NCBI GenBank assembly: GCA_004352715.1
Contig: SCFE01000094.1
Coordinates: forward strand, 1,389,206 to 1,453,205
Direction of reading: 5' to 3'
Length of the DNA: 64,000 nucleotides
Source: Hofstenia miamia
Taxonomy: Eukaryota > Xenacoelomorpha > Acoela
Below are positions 45,260 to 57,455 of this stretch, one piece after another. Under the pieces are notes generated by a model. The model worked only from the letters and a program-made list of their open reading frames with translations. It was not told where the DNA came from and made no database searches. The translations under genes were made by a program, and so were the position numbers. The stretch's first letter is position 1. The number at the start of each line of letters is the position of its first letter.

Positions 45260-46900
45260 GGTCACCCTAGTAAATTTGATTGTTGGAAACGTTAATGATT
45301 CCTTTCCTAGGTTTCAGATGTGGTAGTACGGAACGAGTAGTTCAGAATCACATTTCAGGTAACTACATAATTAGTAGGTAATGGCTATATATAGTGGGTC
45401 ACTCAGGGACCCTAGTGAATACTGAATATTTTATTTATTTTTATTTGGCTAGATTCCTCAGTGTGGTTCACCTTAGTTCACGCCCCTGATTTTACAGGGT
45501 GACCCTGAAATGGTGCTGAACTCTCTCCAAGCTATGCTCAAAAGATGTTCTTAACTTGCTTTGGTTATGTTGTTTTGTACTCTATTCTGTCTTTGTTTTG
45601 CAGATTGGATTTTTACCAAATATCTTACATGGCTGTCTGCTGTACTGCCTAATTGTAGGATCATCCAACAAATTAAGCTGCTAATGACAGAAAGTCAGTA
45701 AAAGAAACTTAAGATCGAATTTAAAATGTGATTAGAAATGTATTATGAAACTTATCATCAATTTAAATTTGTTTGTATTATGCAACCAAGAAATATCAGT
45801 GTAATTGATTAAGAATTAGTATTTGTTTATCCTGCTAATTTGGCAAAACAAAAGGGGTGAATTTGCTTCCATTATTTTTAGCCATATTGGCAGATGAACA
45901 ATTCAAATTTTGAAATCAACAAGTACTTTTTCAAGTTAACTAAATACATTCAATTTTGTTGTAACAATTGATAAAGAAATTTCTTTGGAATTCTTTTACT
46001 TATTTGCTACTATGGTTTGATTACTTAATAGAATATCAAGCTAAATGATCAGTGTTTAGTAGTGGTGAGGTTCCATCACAGGCATGATTCAAGGACTTTG
46101 TGCCAAGCCACAAAAGTGCACTTATGTTAGGACTATGGCTAGGAGTTTTTATTTTTGTTTAGCTGTCTATTGATCATTCTCTTACATGTATTAATGATAG
46201 CAAATTTGAGATATGGCTAGTAAGCCAAACTTAGGAATATATATTTACATTGCTTTAGATCTAAATTAATGACTATAATGTACCTGATAATGTGACAGAG
46301 CATGTATTGATTATTACATTTAGGGTTGGAAACTGCTAGATATTTAAAAAATTTAATAAAGCCATTATATTTCGGTAATATCTAAATACAATATTAAGTA
46401 AGCAGCTAGTAACAATTCAGATTGCAAGTATACAATACACTTTACAAATAGAGACTAAGTTGAATTGTGTCTTGTATTGAGTAAGCATTGAGCTAGGGTA
46501 CACATAAATTACATCACTGAGCTGAGAGGTGGAACTTATTCAACTTGAACATAGAAGAGTGGTTATTACTGGATGTGGAGATTCACCTTGGGTAGATTCC
46601 CAATTACCAACAACTGGAAATGATGTTGCAAAGCTTTGTCATCCAAATAGTGTTCATTAGCATCATCTATTAATTACAGTTAATGGAACTAATAATTTAG
46701 AAGTTAAGCAGTATAAGAATAGTACATCCCTACACACTAATTATAACAAGATAATAAAGAAACCAGATGATAAAGCCTGGTAAATGATGTTACATAATTG
46801 CTTTTGTTCTACTAGCTATTGTTGTCACTTCATTTTTGGATGTCCTCCCAAATTGTTATGTATTTTGTTTTCTTTACCTTTGTTCTAGTAATGGATTCTA
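45260..46900. other. Unassigned sequence before the LTR-element relic
   Basis: Contains short direct and inverted GGGTCACTC / AGGGTGACCC blocks near 45395-45510. No gene or LTR was recognised with confidence; the 5' LTR of the following relic could be here. Confidence 0.4.
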
Positions 46901-46914
46901 GTAATACTGTTGTT

Positions 46915-47630
46915 TTTCTCCTACTGGGAGCATCCCCTGTGCAAGCATTGGTAGCCAGAATGCTAACACTTCTACTGTTGAATCACTAGTTAATTTCTCT
47001 TTACCTACTTCCCCCTCTAAAACTTATCCAGTGAACCATCAACAAATCCTCAATACCACTACTGCTCCACCAATGCCTTCTCATCCATATGAAGCTCAGA
47101 TGCTGTGCCTAGACACTCAAATGTTAGAAATTGAAAACTGGAAGGAATCTTTGCCTCAGCAAATGGCAATATGAATTGAATGTGAGCAATGCATTATGTC
47201 TCTGCAAACTGAACTGAACACCAGCATATTGAATATCAGCACAGGGAACAAAGAATGCTGGAAGTGATTACATTTCTAGAAATTCAATTTCATGAGCTCA
47301 CTTCACCTGTCATAGTTCCACCAGCCAGGACCTACCCATGCTGAAGAACCACTTCCTTCTAGTCCTGTCAATTCAGCTAACTCTGTGGACTATATTATTC
47401 ATGCTGTACTGGATGAAGTTCTTGAAGCTTTTAGCAAGAAGTTTACTAATAAAGTCACTCAAATCATGTCTTCCCAATTTGCAAAAGCTTCCCATCTGCT
47501 CTTTTCAAATTCAGTAATGCCTAAGTCTGCCTCACCAGTCACTTCTCATGTAAGTTGTAATCTGACTTTTACACAATCTGCCTTGGCACCAGTGTCTAAG
47601 TTAGCCACTGTGGCCACTCTGAATCCCTGA
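46915..47630 (+). pseudogene. Gag-like sequence of the LTR element
   Basis: A plus-strand frame with several stops, rich in Ser, Thr, Pro and Gln, and an 81-codon open part at 47385-47630 (HAVLDEVLEAFSKKF). There is no zinc knuckle. Assigned only by position before the protease-like block. Confidence 0.4.
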
Positions 47631-48639
47631 GAGGGACTGTGTCCTTTGAATGAGACCTCTCTTTTTATGGCACCTGTTAATACTACTGTTGTACCTACTT
47701 TGTCTGAACAAGTTATGTCTGGATTCAGCTACTCCAATCAGGTCTGTGATGACTAGCTGGCCTTGGTTTACTCAATCAATCCTCTCCTCTGAGCCCAGCT
47801 GAAATGAGTACTTTAACTGACACTCTGTCTTGTCTAAGTTTACAGGATGCATCAATGAGATCTCTCAATGATTCAATGAATGGTTTTTTTATTTGAACTT
47901 ACAATGAAGCAATAGCACACCACTAAAGGCATTACCACTGTCCAATTCCCTATATATCTGTAGGGACTAGCCTATAAGCAGTACATGATGCAGGATAGAG
48001 AAAAAAACTGACTACCAATTGTTAATAAGATATTTTGAAGATCACTATTGTGCTCCACACATAAAATGCCAATATAAAATGTTGCTTTGTGAAATGTCAT
48101 TCAAGAAGGGAGACAACATGTGAAATTACATTACTCAAGTCAAATGGTTGTTCAGGTTGAGCAACTTGTTCCCAGAATATTCTTGTCACAATCTTTATAA
48201 AATCCACAGTTGCCTAGAGCTGAAGTATGATCCAGAGGATGATCTCCATGTCATAATCAGAAAACCTATCAGTGTGGTGTACCTGATCCACAACTTGAGT
48301 TGAATCAACAAAGATGTTGGGAAAATGAAAATTAAAACAGAACCTGGAAAATTTAATACTAAAGAGGCTCCACTGAGTAGTGACCACTTCCTCAAAAAAG
48401 AATCTCAAAGTCTCCACCATACAATGCTACTGACGTGGCCAGAAGGGCCATCTCAAGAGCATGTGCAGTGCAGCCATCAGAATCATAGCTGATGGAAATG
48501 GATTCTTGATTGAAGGGTCTGAGATAGAAAATTCCATCTCTGAACTTGATGATTTTGTTGAAAATTTAAACTAACTGGAGCACTGTCTCCTGACAACTGA
48601 GCACAGGATGTTCTTATGATCACTAGCATGATGTGGAAG

Positions 48640-48840
48640 AATGTAATACCTGTTGAAATTAATGGAAGTATAGTGTATGCTACCATGGACACGGAGCATC
48701 CACATCAATCATCAGTGATGAGTGCTGCAGGACATTATGCATGAGTAGGGATGTGCTAGAGCCCTCTGCTATTCATCTAATAGATGCTTCAGGAAACAAC
48801 ATCTCTCTAAAAGGAAAGGTCCACTATGTAGTGTAGAATC
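48640..48840 (+). pseudogene. Retropepsin-like fragment
   Basis: The frame reads PVEINGSIVYATMDTEHPH, then SSVMS. This is the retropepsin pattern of a beta strand before Asp-Thr-Gly, with Gly changed to Glu and an Ile/Val-Ser motif after it. Aspartic proteases of this type cut the element's polyprotein. The usual second conserved block was not found, and the frame has stops. Confidence 0.5.
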
Positions 48841-49111
48841 CAGGGCTGGGAACTCTAATAACACTACAGAACTCATTGGCAAAGCAGAAGATTGCAAAAG
48901 TGACATTATTGTAACAGCCTGATTCTAATGAAATAACTTGTTAGACTAATATGAATAAACATTGGCAATTCATCCATGTAAGTAGTAACTGTTTAGAAAA
49001 CATCCAGGATGACCAATTTGTATGGCTTTCAGCCAAATTGCTGTACAAAAAGAGAAGTTCATAAAGTGCATGATTGGTGCTACACTATTTGTCTTACTAA
49101 TTATTCTCTAT

Positions 49112-49710
49112 TGTAGAGTCACTATGGGAAATTTTGTGATAATTAATTCTTGATTGTATATTTGCAATGATGTCATTATGATGTAAAGTCTTATTTTGGT
49201 TTTAGTTTATGAAAACAATTTAATGTACCTTGATTAGGTGCTATGTATTATTATTGCTCAAATTAAATTGTGAGGGAAATACATGACATGATTATAATAT
49301 GATCTTTAGTTGTAAACAAAGACAGGTAATAACTTGAATCATATAAATTGAGCAACAATGTAGAGAATGGTTAATAGATTTTATCTAGCTTCAAATGCTG
49401 TTTACCTTTTATTTTATTAACTCTCTTGTTCCATATGCAAATAACTGTGTAAGTTGCAGCAGCAATTTGGGAGTACTTTCCTCAGTACTGACACAACACA
49501 TAGCATCTAGAGATCCATCTAGCCCAAATTGTGGACCTTCTAGGTTATGTATACAGCTATGTTAGGGAAATAATAAACCTGTCATTCTATTGCAACAAGT
49601 ACATGCACCAATAACTGATTACACTGTGATGATATTATACTGTTGGTTAGCATGAATGCATGGCAACTACATGCTAGTATTTATTGAGCTGAGAGATAAC
49701 AATGAAAATG
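49112..49710 (+). repeat. LTR-like repeat, direct copy
   Basis: Begins TGTAGAGTCACTATGGG and contains GTAAACAAAGACAGGTAATAA. The reverse complement is at about 50010-50656 and a shorter direct copy is at 57087-57401. The TG start and three copies suggest an LTR. It is next to sequence 48860-49080, whose inverted copy is at 49786-49960. Confidence 0.55.
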
Positions 49711-49785
49711 AGATGCTTATTTTTAGTGATGAGATAGATAATAAAATGTGAGACAATTAGGGTAGCACCATTCACTCAAGTTAAG

Positions 49786-49960
49786 CACTTCTCTTTTGGA
49801 TAGCACTTTGGCTGGAAGCCATACAAATTGGTCATCTTGGATTTTACCTAAAAAGTCTTAGTTACTTGGATGAATTACCAATGTTTGTTCTAATAAATTA
49901 TCTCTGTTAATTTACTAGAATTGGGGCTGTTAAAATGAGGTCACTGTTGATGCAACCTTC
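49786..49960. repeat. Inverted copy of 48860-49080
   Basis: Shares CTTCTCTTTT, then AAAGCCATACAAATTGG and GGATGAATT, in reverse relative to 48880-49080. It ties the two LTR-like repeats into an A-B-A'-B' inverted structure. Confidence 0.75.
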
Positions 49961-50009
49961 TGCTGTGACAAGGAGTTCTATAGTGTAATTAGAGTACCAG
50001 CCTGTGATT

Positions 50010-50656
50010 ATACACTATCTCACTATGAAATAAACAGCTCAGTTGTTTTCTTATCTCTCAGCTCACTAAATAATAGCATGTATTACCATGCAATCATGCT
50101 AACCAATGGTATATTATCATCACAGTGTTATAAATTATAAGAGCATGTCCATGTTGAATTTGAACAAAAGGTTTATTATCTCTACATGTAACTGTACACC
50201 TAACTTAATGTGGTCCACAATTTGGGCTGCTAACTGTCTGAGAGGTATTCATTGCCCCCAGCACAGAAGAGTGACTCCCAAATTGTTGCTGGAAACTTAC
50301 ATGATTATTATAACTAACATAATGTAACAATTGAAATAATGGTAAAGTAAAAGCAAATGCAATTTGAGTAAGATAAACTTGATTGAATGATCTCTACATT
50401 GTTTCTCATATTTATACAATCAAGAAATTATTACCTGCCTTTGTTTACAACATAAAATCATAGATCATGTTTTCCCTTGCAAATTAATTCGAGCAATAAT
50501 AATACATAGCACCAAACTGAGGGGACACTATTCTAGCTTTGCAAACTAAACTTGAAATGAACTACATCACACTAATGTCACTAAAAGAATTCCAAATGAC
50601 ATAATTACATAATTGATCAAAATTAAAATAGGCAGAAGTCCCTGAGCAACTCTACA
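50010..50656 (-). repeat. LTR-like repeat, inverted copy
   Basis: Reverse complement of 49112-49710. Its minus-strand start TGTAGAGTTGCTCAGGG at 50656 is closer to the copy at 57087 (TGTAGAGTCGCTCAGGG) than the direct copy is. Confidence 0.6.
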
Positions 50657-51039
50657 TTATTACTAATCATGTTAAAAGAGGAAATAATTGAACAAGTGTT
50701 CTGTGAGATCATTCAATGACTGAAAGACCCATTTTTCTCAATAAGTCTTGTTGTGAATCACTACTATAAAAGATAGTGATGGAAGTTAAACCAACAAGGT
50801 CTCCTATTCATGAAAAGTTGTAATAACAGCTTGGCAATTCCTGAGTATTTCAACCACAACCTCATCTGAAAAGTTCATGAAAGATCGCATTTCTGGATTA
50901 TACAGATGGAGTGAACATTTAATACCTGCTATGTCACAGTAGGGGTACATGCCACCATCATCAACATCATTGATAAATGCAAAAAATGTCTATTGCAAGG
51001 CACAAGTCATTTCCCAGAACAATGGGCTGAACTAGAAAG

Positions 51040-51145
51040 TTGACCTGCAGAATGAACAAATGAGGTTGTCAAAATGGACTTGGAAAAACTTTTAAAAGAT
51101 GACAAAGGGTACCAATACCTATTAGTAATGGTTGACCTGGGCCCA
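51040..51145 (+). pseudogene. Integrase core, first part
   Basis: The frame reads VKMDLEKL, then DDKGYQYLLVMVDL, the typical integrase sequence with the first catalytic Asp and a strand reading YLLVxVD. It breaks off at 51145, where the hAT relic begins; the core resumes near 52640. Confidence 0.6.
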
Positions 51146-51164
51146 CTGTGTAAATAAAGTTAGC

Positions 51165-52620
51165 ACAGGGGCTTGCTCAATTTTTGAAGGGGCTAATAAA
51201 TATTTTATTTTATTTAAAATATTTTATCAGTATTATAAAATAAGATAAGAAAGAGCTTGAACAAAATTTTATTTAAGAACAATAGGAAAAAATAGTTTAC
51301 CACAACTGCAATCATTGATTTTTCAAATTGTTAAATCTTTTTAAAAAATTTTCAGTTTGAATTGAAGAAGTCACTAAACTTTCATGTGAAAGGAGTACCA
51401 AATTAGCCTTCTGTTTCTGTGACATACTTCTTCTATATGGTGAAATAATTTGGGATAGAGTGCTGAAACTGGCTTCACATGTTGCTGTAGATGCTGGTAA
51501 TGTCAGTGCTGCTGCATAAAGCCAAAAGACACTTGGAAAGGCTTCTCGAAATGGATAAAGAAACTTTGTTATACCTTCAATATCTGCATTAAAACATTTT
51601 TCATTGAGTTTTGTCTTAAGAAAATTTGAAGCTGCAGCAATTTCACACTTACTTTCAATAATATCAACAGAACATAGCTGTGCCAAAAGAGAAAGATGTG
51701 ATTGGATTAATAGTTCATTCTCAAATTCTGTTAAGCATTTAATGCTTCTTAAAAGAGCAACATTTTCAGTACTAAATCATGATTGAAATTCACCAATTGT
51801 TCTGTCCAGAACTCCATAATACATTTCTAAAAATTTACATTTTGCTGATGTACCCAATTTACTAACCTGAATGTCTGTAACAATAAAATCATTTAAATGG
51901 ACATGCAACTCTCTCTTTCATTTCTCTGGAAATGGTGGGTCATAATTTTTAAAAGATTATTCGTACAATTTTACAAATTCTATTTCCTGTCACATGTTCT
52001 TGACTAATTCTAGAGAACTCTTCACAATCACTCTCCTTTGAGTATTCTAACCAGAGTCTGCCCAGATACCATTTGTCATTAAAATTTGTCATTAAATGAA
52101 CAAACTTGATTACCAAATACTGATGGTGGAAATTTTCCACTTGGTTGGTTAGGGTTGTAATCATTCAAATCTCTTGGAATAGATTTACTAACAGCTCCTT
52201 TCACACTGCTTGAGTGAAAATAATTTAGCAGCAACATGGTTAATCTATAAACTAATAAAGTTTTAAAATATGTAAAAAGTATTAAACAAGTTATCAAAAA
52301 TTATTGAAGAATATTACTAATCCTAGATATTAATTCAAAAACAAAATTTTAATAAGTACATACATACCTCAAATAAAAATTTGATTAAGTGAATCACTTC
52401 TCTATTTGTAATTCATTTATAGTATATATAATTTGACCTACTAAATTATTAGCCAATAAGAATTTACTTTATAAGATTCTGCCTTTCTTATTTTATCATA
52501 GATGCTCAATTAAGTATGTGTTTTTATATAGTTAATTATTATGTCTAATATTGTTGTGTATACTGTATATCTTGTAATGAAAAATAGGATTAGAACAAAA
52601 GCTATATGAGAAAAAAATTA
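51165..52620 (-). mobile_element. hAT relic nested in the LTR element
   Basis: Minus strand. N-terminal TTF-type zinc-finger region at 52297-51950: DLNDYNPNQPSGKFPPSVF, then KWYLGRLWLEYSKESDCEEF. C-terminal dimerisation domain in 51686-51312: AALTLPASTATCEASFSTL and SPYRRSMSQ. Most of the catalytic region is missing. A possible 3' end CAGGGGCTTGCTC lies at about 51167. Different lineage from the BED-finger hAT at 42.7 kb. Confidence 0.8.
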
Positions 52621-52639
52621 TATCTAATTATTAAAAAAT

Positions 52640-53130
52640 CTCTATTCTCATATCTGATTGTGGTCCTCAGTTTGAGAACAATTTAATGGAAGCTTTAATG
52701 CATGAATTGGAAGTGCTCCACAAATTTACAACCACATACTAAATCAAACTTTAATCAAACTGATCTGTGTGGAGCCTTCAAGAGTCTCAGGCAAACATTG
52801 GAAGCATGTTATAGAAATTGTAGAATACCTTTACAATACAACCATCTACTCTACTACTAAAGTCAACCCTTTCAAAGCCATGTTCAGCTGAGAGGCTAGC
52901 ACACCTCTCTCCATTTTGTTTCCCTACTAGAAAGATATGTAGCCTGCATGATAAACAAAATGCACAAATTTCACCTTACAGTCTGTCATAATACCAAACA
53001 GTTGGTTATATGTCAAAAACATAACTTCAACAAAAATTATATGGTCAACCTTGCAAATGAGGATACAGAGTGTTCACCTATTTCCCCCAGCAAGTAACCA
53101 ATCAAAATCAGGTGAGGAAACTAGTAACTA
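52640..53130 (+). pseudogene. Integrase core, second part
   Basis: Plus strand frames read SDCGPQFENNLMEALMHEL (second catalytic Asp), then a TTTY motif, and later YNTT-like and RQKHNFNKN sequence. This is the Ty3/gypsy order: SDxGPQF, HPQ-like, N-T-T, then the basic segment. Several stops and frameshifts. Confidence 0.65.
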
Positions 53131-53131
53131 A

Positions 53132-53413
53132 TTGGAAGGTCCTTTTACAATTGATATAGTTCTTGACCACCACACTTACATTCTTAATAACAGTAAAATT
53201 GTTAACTTTCAAAGGCTCAAACAAGCTGTTAAAGATAATGAAAACATCATTTCAGATGAAAATAATGAGTTTACACTAGTAGATAACAGCAATGATATGT
53301 ACAAACAGTATGATGATTTAACTGAGTATTGTGTGAAAGACTTTGATGATATTGATTTTGATAATAACATAGTAGGCAGCAGCAATCACTACTCATGTAA
53401 TGCCCCAAAGTAG
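53132..53413 (+). pseudogene. C-terminal end of gypsy-type pol
   Basis: The frame starts with a non-ATG codon and reads GPFTIDIVLDHHTYILN, then IVNFQRLKQ, the tail that follows the integrase in gypsy-type elements (G-P-(F/Y)-x-I, Y, and H/N-x-x-R-L-K). Upstream, TNWK lies in a different frame, so a frameshift separates it from the core. It ends with an acidic Asn/Asp-rich stretch. Confidence 0.7.
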
Positions 53414-53481
53414 GGCTCAACATAGACAAAATCTTGACCCCCAATTTTGGAACCTTAATCTTGTAACTCTATTTAGAAATC

Positions 53482-53970
53482 ATGAAATCAACCAACAGGA
53501 AAGAGAACAAGTCACCAGCTCCACCCTCCTGCAGAAGGATCAGAAGAAGGATGGAATATAAAGAATGTGTGAACATTGATTTCAAAAATTTGCTAGTTAT
53601 TTACTTCTTCAAAGTTTATGAGGTTCAACAACCAAACATAATGGAAGCTATAGAAATTGCATATCAACTCCCCAAAATTGAGAAAATTTGTCTAGCTATG
53701 ATACTACATGAAGAGTATGAAGATGATATTCCAGATGCCATCAAAGGTTTACATTTTCACATGGAAAACTTCATGATCCTGTGTAAGGACACCTACTGGC
53801 ACATTAGTATGTATCACACAAACATGATCCTAGTCACCAAACTTATCTATACAGATATCTTCATGTGCAAATGCATACCAATGCACAGGCTGGCAGTTGA
53901 CCAGAAACTTATCATCAATACTGTTTTACAGTGTAACAGGCAGATTGTTGCAGATGAATATCTGAAATAA
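53482..53970 (+). CDS. Unrecognised 162-codon ORF behind pol
   Basis: An intact frame in an otherwise broken element: KENKSPAPPSCRRIRRRMEY, then Ile/Leu-rich sequence with HFHMENFMILCKDTYWHIS and CKCIPMH. No transmembrane segment or signal peptide stands out. It could be an accessory ORF in the env position, a captured gene, or chance. No family recognised. Confidence 0.3.
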   Translation: MKSTNRKENKSPAPPSCRRIRRRMEYKECVNIDFKNLLVIYFFKVYEVQQPNIMEAIEIAYQLPKIEKICLAMILHEEYEDDIPDAIKGLHFHMENFMILCKDTYWHISMYHTNMILVTKLIYTDIFMCKCIPMHRLAVDQKLIINTVLQCNRQIVADEYLK

Positions 53971-55670
53971 CCTTGGCATGTGTCCCTCAGACCAACACTG
54001 GGAACAGAGATTTTGTGAAAACCTGCACCCACAAAGGGTCACAATCTCATGGCATTTAAAAAATTAAATGAAAAAAAGACAAACTTACACTTTATTGTGC
54101 TTTCAACAACAACAACAAATTTTAAATACTGGTTTTAGTATGTAAGTATAGCAGTTTAAAATGATTGGGAAGAAACAATCACAGATTCAAGAAATTTCTG
54201 CAATATTTCAAAGCAAATAGCAAAAATTATGTAAAATATAGAGTAATTTGAAGCAACATAAGAAATAGATAATATCCTATACTAACCAATATTTAGGCAG
54301 TTTTGTTAGTGGTGCATGCTAATGGGATAATAGGAAAAACTTTAAATTGAATGGTGGGGAAATCCTTAAACTTTAAAATTGAATTCCTACTACTGAAATG
54401 TTCTAACAACCATTTCTCATATCATGATGCCATTTAAAATACATATTTTTTAAAAAGTTATAAAGTACTACCTCTAGGGCTTCCTAGTCATAAAGACAAT
54501 GTTCTATAGGAAGATAGCAAATTTAAGCAGCATCTTGTGGCAGACAGTCATTTTAGAATCTTCATGCTTTTGATAAGCTTACATAAGGAAATGTGTTTAT
54601 TGTGAATGGAGCAAAATGGCAGAATTGGAAAAGACTAATTTTTAGCTGTAGTGAAAGTGATGAGGGAAATATCTACATAGTAGTGCATGATATCAAGCTG
54701 TGCTTTACAAGATGGCTAGACAACTTAAACTGTTGATCAGGAACCTTTTCCTAACATTAGCTTTTCCTCCTTTCTAAAATTCTTAAAATTATGTTTGAAT
54801 GAAAATGTTATTTATTCACTTCTAAGAAGAAAGAACCATATACCAAAATGAAAAAATTATGATAATATCAAAGGGTTGAGATATAAAGCAAATCTGTATA
54901 CATTAAGTATTAATTGTGGAACTTAATTTTTATGAAATAAATCCATTAATACAAAAATTCGTTGGGACATAACACCCTTTATCAGTGTTAGCTAAATTGG
55001 GCTAAATTACAAAGTGGGCTAAAAACTAAAATGCAACAGTTTTTAATCAGAAAAACTAACTTCTACATGTGGAATTGAAAATTCTATTTAAATATGTGTC
55101 TTACATGTATTAGTTTTATGTATTTTTTGTTAACTGCATTGCAAGATGTACTTATTGATTTATGGTTTTTTATAGATAATTTGCCCCTGCTGAATGATAG
55201 AGATATTAATATAGATTACAAACACAAAAGTAGACATATATTTCAATTCTTCATTATCTCAAAATCTGTAAATATTATTGCAGGTTTAATTATTTTTAGC
55301 CCACATTAGCTTTAGCAAACTTTTTGGTTTACAGAATAATCACCACAGAGAAAACTCAACACACTTAACATTTCACTCTAGAGAATATTTTGCCACAAAG
55401 ATAATAGGTAAAAAAAAACCCTTTACAATATTTTATATACCTAAGCCCTCCCAATTCACAACTTGATGTTTCATAAACCTAAACCCCAGAACCTAAACCT
55501 AAATTGTTCAATATTTTATAGACAAAAGGCCTAACCCAAGTCACAACTAGAACCTAAGAAAATGTTGTGGCGAAATCTCTCATGTATCATTTTTCCTACT
55601 GTGGCGAAAATTCAGTGTGGCAAAAATTCCCATGTTGCAAAAAATATTTGTGGAAAATATTCTTTGTGCA
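53971..55670. other. Unassigned AT-rich sequence
   Basis: No LTR matching 49112-49710 was seen here. A CAA run at about 54107-54119 could be the 3' tail of a LINE. A 71-codon plus-strand frame at 55094-55309 is unrecognised. Short GTGGCGAAA / GTGGCAAAA repeats at 55565-55640 lead into the next element. Confidence 0.45.
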
Positions 55671-55673
55671 GCA

Positions 55674-56762
55674 TACAGAAATTACATAGACTAGAAATTA
55701 CATAGACTTTGGAAATTACTTAGACCAGAAATTATATCAACCAGAAATTACTTAGACCAAATATTTAAAACCCTTTTTCATTGGATAACTTAAGAACATG
55801 TCAAATAGTCTATTGGAAATATATTTTTAATTATTAAAATCACTCTCAAAATTTCTGTCATTTCCAGTTACATTATTAATTATATGTATTAGATATATAT
55901 GTATTTGTATTATTAGTGTGATAATTGTTTTTAGAGATCTATAATGGAAAATATTCAATTTTCAAAAACCTATCATGGGAATCCAATCATAATTTTGAAT
56001 GGTTATAGGTTTACTGTAAATCGTTTTGTGTTTGTTTTAAGTTTTGTAATTCCAGTATAGTTCTACGTGAAATTAGTTTTCTTTTTAAATTTATCATTTT
56101 AAATTCACAAGCAAGTTAGATTTTGTAACTTTACAGTGTTATCACTACAATATATTTTGTACTGTTTTTAAAACGATATATTTGTGAGATAAATCTCGAT
56201 TTTTTTATATTCCAGTACCTTTTAGACAACCTTGGATACTGTTGAATACTTTCTGATTCGTAGTGTAAGATTAACACAACTGTACACAAGTACAGTAGAT
56301 GTGAGTTCAAATCTCACTGAATCAATATGGTAATATAATATCTAAATTTTTTACTAGTGGGAAAATGTTGTATTATACTAGGATCTGTGTTTTAAATTAA
56401 ACAAACCACTAGATTTATACGAAGTTATTTAGTAAAGGAGTAACATACCTTTTAATGTTGAAATGCATTTAATTCCTTGCATACATCAATGAAAAACTAT
56501 AAATTTTTTCAAAAAATTAGAATGTAAAAACAATCATCAATGCAATTACAATATTTGAGAGCAAGGTGCTTGAATTTTAATAAATATTTACACTTTAGAA
56601 ATAAGTTAAATGAACAAATATAATAGAAATGAACAAATATAATAGCAATATTCAAAAATAACATCTGTTGTCTTAGTCTATGTAATTTCTAGTTGATGTA
56701 ATTTCTGGTGTAAGTAATTTCCAAATTCTATGTAATTTCTAGTTGATGTAATTTCTACAGAC
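55674..56762. mobile_element. Foldback-like element 1 with internal tRNA-like cloverleaf
   Basis: Arms 55676-55763 and 56668-56760 are inverted copies, each built from about five roughly 20-bp subunits of the type GAAATTACATAGACTA. The interior of about 0.9 kb has no ORF. It contains the 71-base cloverleaf at 56254-56324. Arms made of short tandem units recall foldback elements. The second copy is at 57456-58622. Confidence 0.7.
56254..56324 (+). ncRNA. tRNA-like cloverleaf in element 1
   Basis: Acceptor stem TGATTCG/TGAATCA (7 pairs with one G-T), spacer TA, D arm GTGT-AAGATTA-ACAC, anticodon-like stem ACTGT-ACACAAGT-ACAGT (8-base loop), variable AGAT, T arm GTGAG-TTCAAAT-CTCAC. The T arm fits a pol III B box. 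The 8-base loop and missing U33 argue against a translating tRNA; a tRNA-derived promoter or structure is more likely. Confidence 0.6.
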
Positions 56763-57086
56763 CACCTTATTCAATTCTTCTAATTTCTGTTTCAGAAGTT
56801 TAAATTAACTTAATCATTAAGTTGGTAAAATGCCAAACATTTAAATGAATGCCTTTCACCAACTTCAATAAATGTGAATGAAATGCCTTCTGTTCAGAGT
56901 TGGTTCTTGTATGTGGATTATATACACTTAATTGCTCCACACCTCCCCTTCTGACCCAATAACTCTGTACATAAGCAATTGAAGTAGAGATCCTAAATTC
57001 AATATAATAAACTTAAAGTCATTATATAATAGTATATAGTTTCATTATTTATATATTTAATATTACTTTTCTTGATCAGCTGCAAT
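56763..57086. other. Unassigned spacer between the two foldback-like elements
   Basis: No gene or structured repeat recognised before the LTR-like sequence at 57087. Confidence 0.45.
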
Positions 57087-57401
57087 TGTAGAGTCGCTCA
57101 GGGAAATTTAGTGCTGTTTATATCTTTTTATTTCGATCTAAATCCATTGTATTTTGACGTCACCATGACGTTCCCTTTTCGAGATTAGTTTTGTTGCTAT
57201 CAGTTTTGTGTCCCCTCGTCAGTGCTTTTGTTTTGCTCAAATTTAATTTACAAGGGAAAATTATTGCAAACATGTTAAACCACGTTGAAAATCGATTATT
57301 GTAAACAAAGGCAGGTAAAAATGAATCTTTTTGTATTTAAACTGAGGACACTGTAGCGAATGTTCAATAGACTTTGTCTACTCTTAACTACCGCTCTTAC
57401 C
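57087..57401 (+). repeat. LTR-like repeat, truncated by an N join
   Basis: Begins TGTAGAGTCGCTCAGGG and shares GTAAACAAAGGCAGGTAA with 49112-49710 and 50010-50656. It stops at the N at 57402, where the sequence jumps back to a copy of 55607. Confidence 0.6.
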
Positions 57402-57455
57402 NAAAATTCCCATGTTGCAAAAAATATTTGTGGAAAATATTCTTTGTGCAGCATA

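Larger units (their letters stand above)
46900..53970 (+). mobile_element. Degraded Ty3/gypsy-like LTR retroelement, with nested insertions
   Basis: Fragments in normal order on the plus strand: gag-like (46915-47630), protease-like (about 48640-48720), integrase (about 51040-51145 and 52640-53130), pol C-terminus (53132-53413) and an extra ORF (53482-53970). No RT or RNase H was recognised; their place is taken by LTR-like inverted repeats at 49112-50656. A hAT relic lies inside the integrase. The family assignment comes from the integrase order and tail motif and is provisional. Confidence 0.65.

Noticed and set aside
56254-56324. Functional tRNA gene
   Set aside because: Eight-base anticodon-like loop without U at the usual place and a D loop without GG; kept only as tRNA-like.
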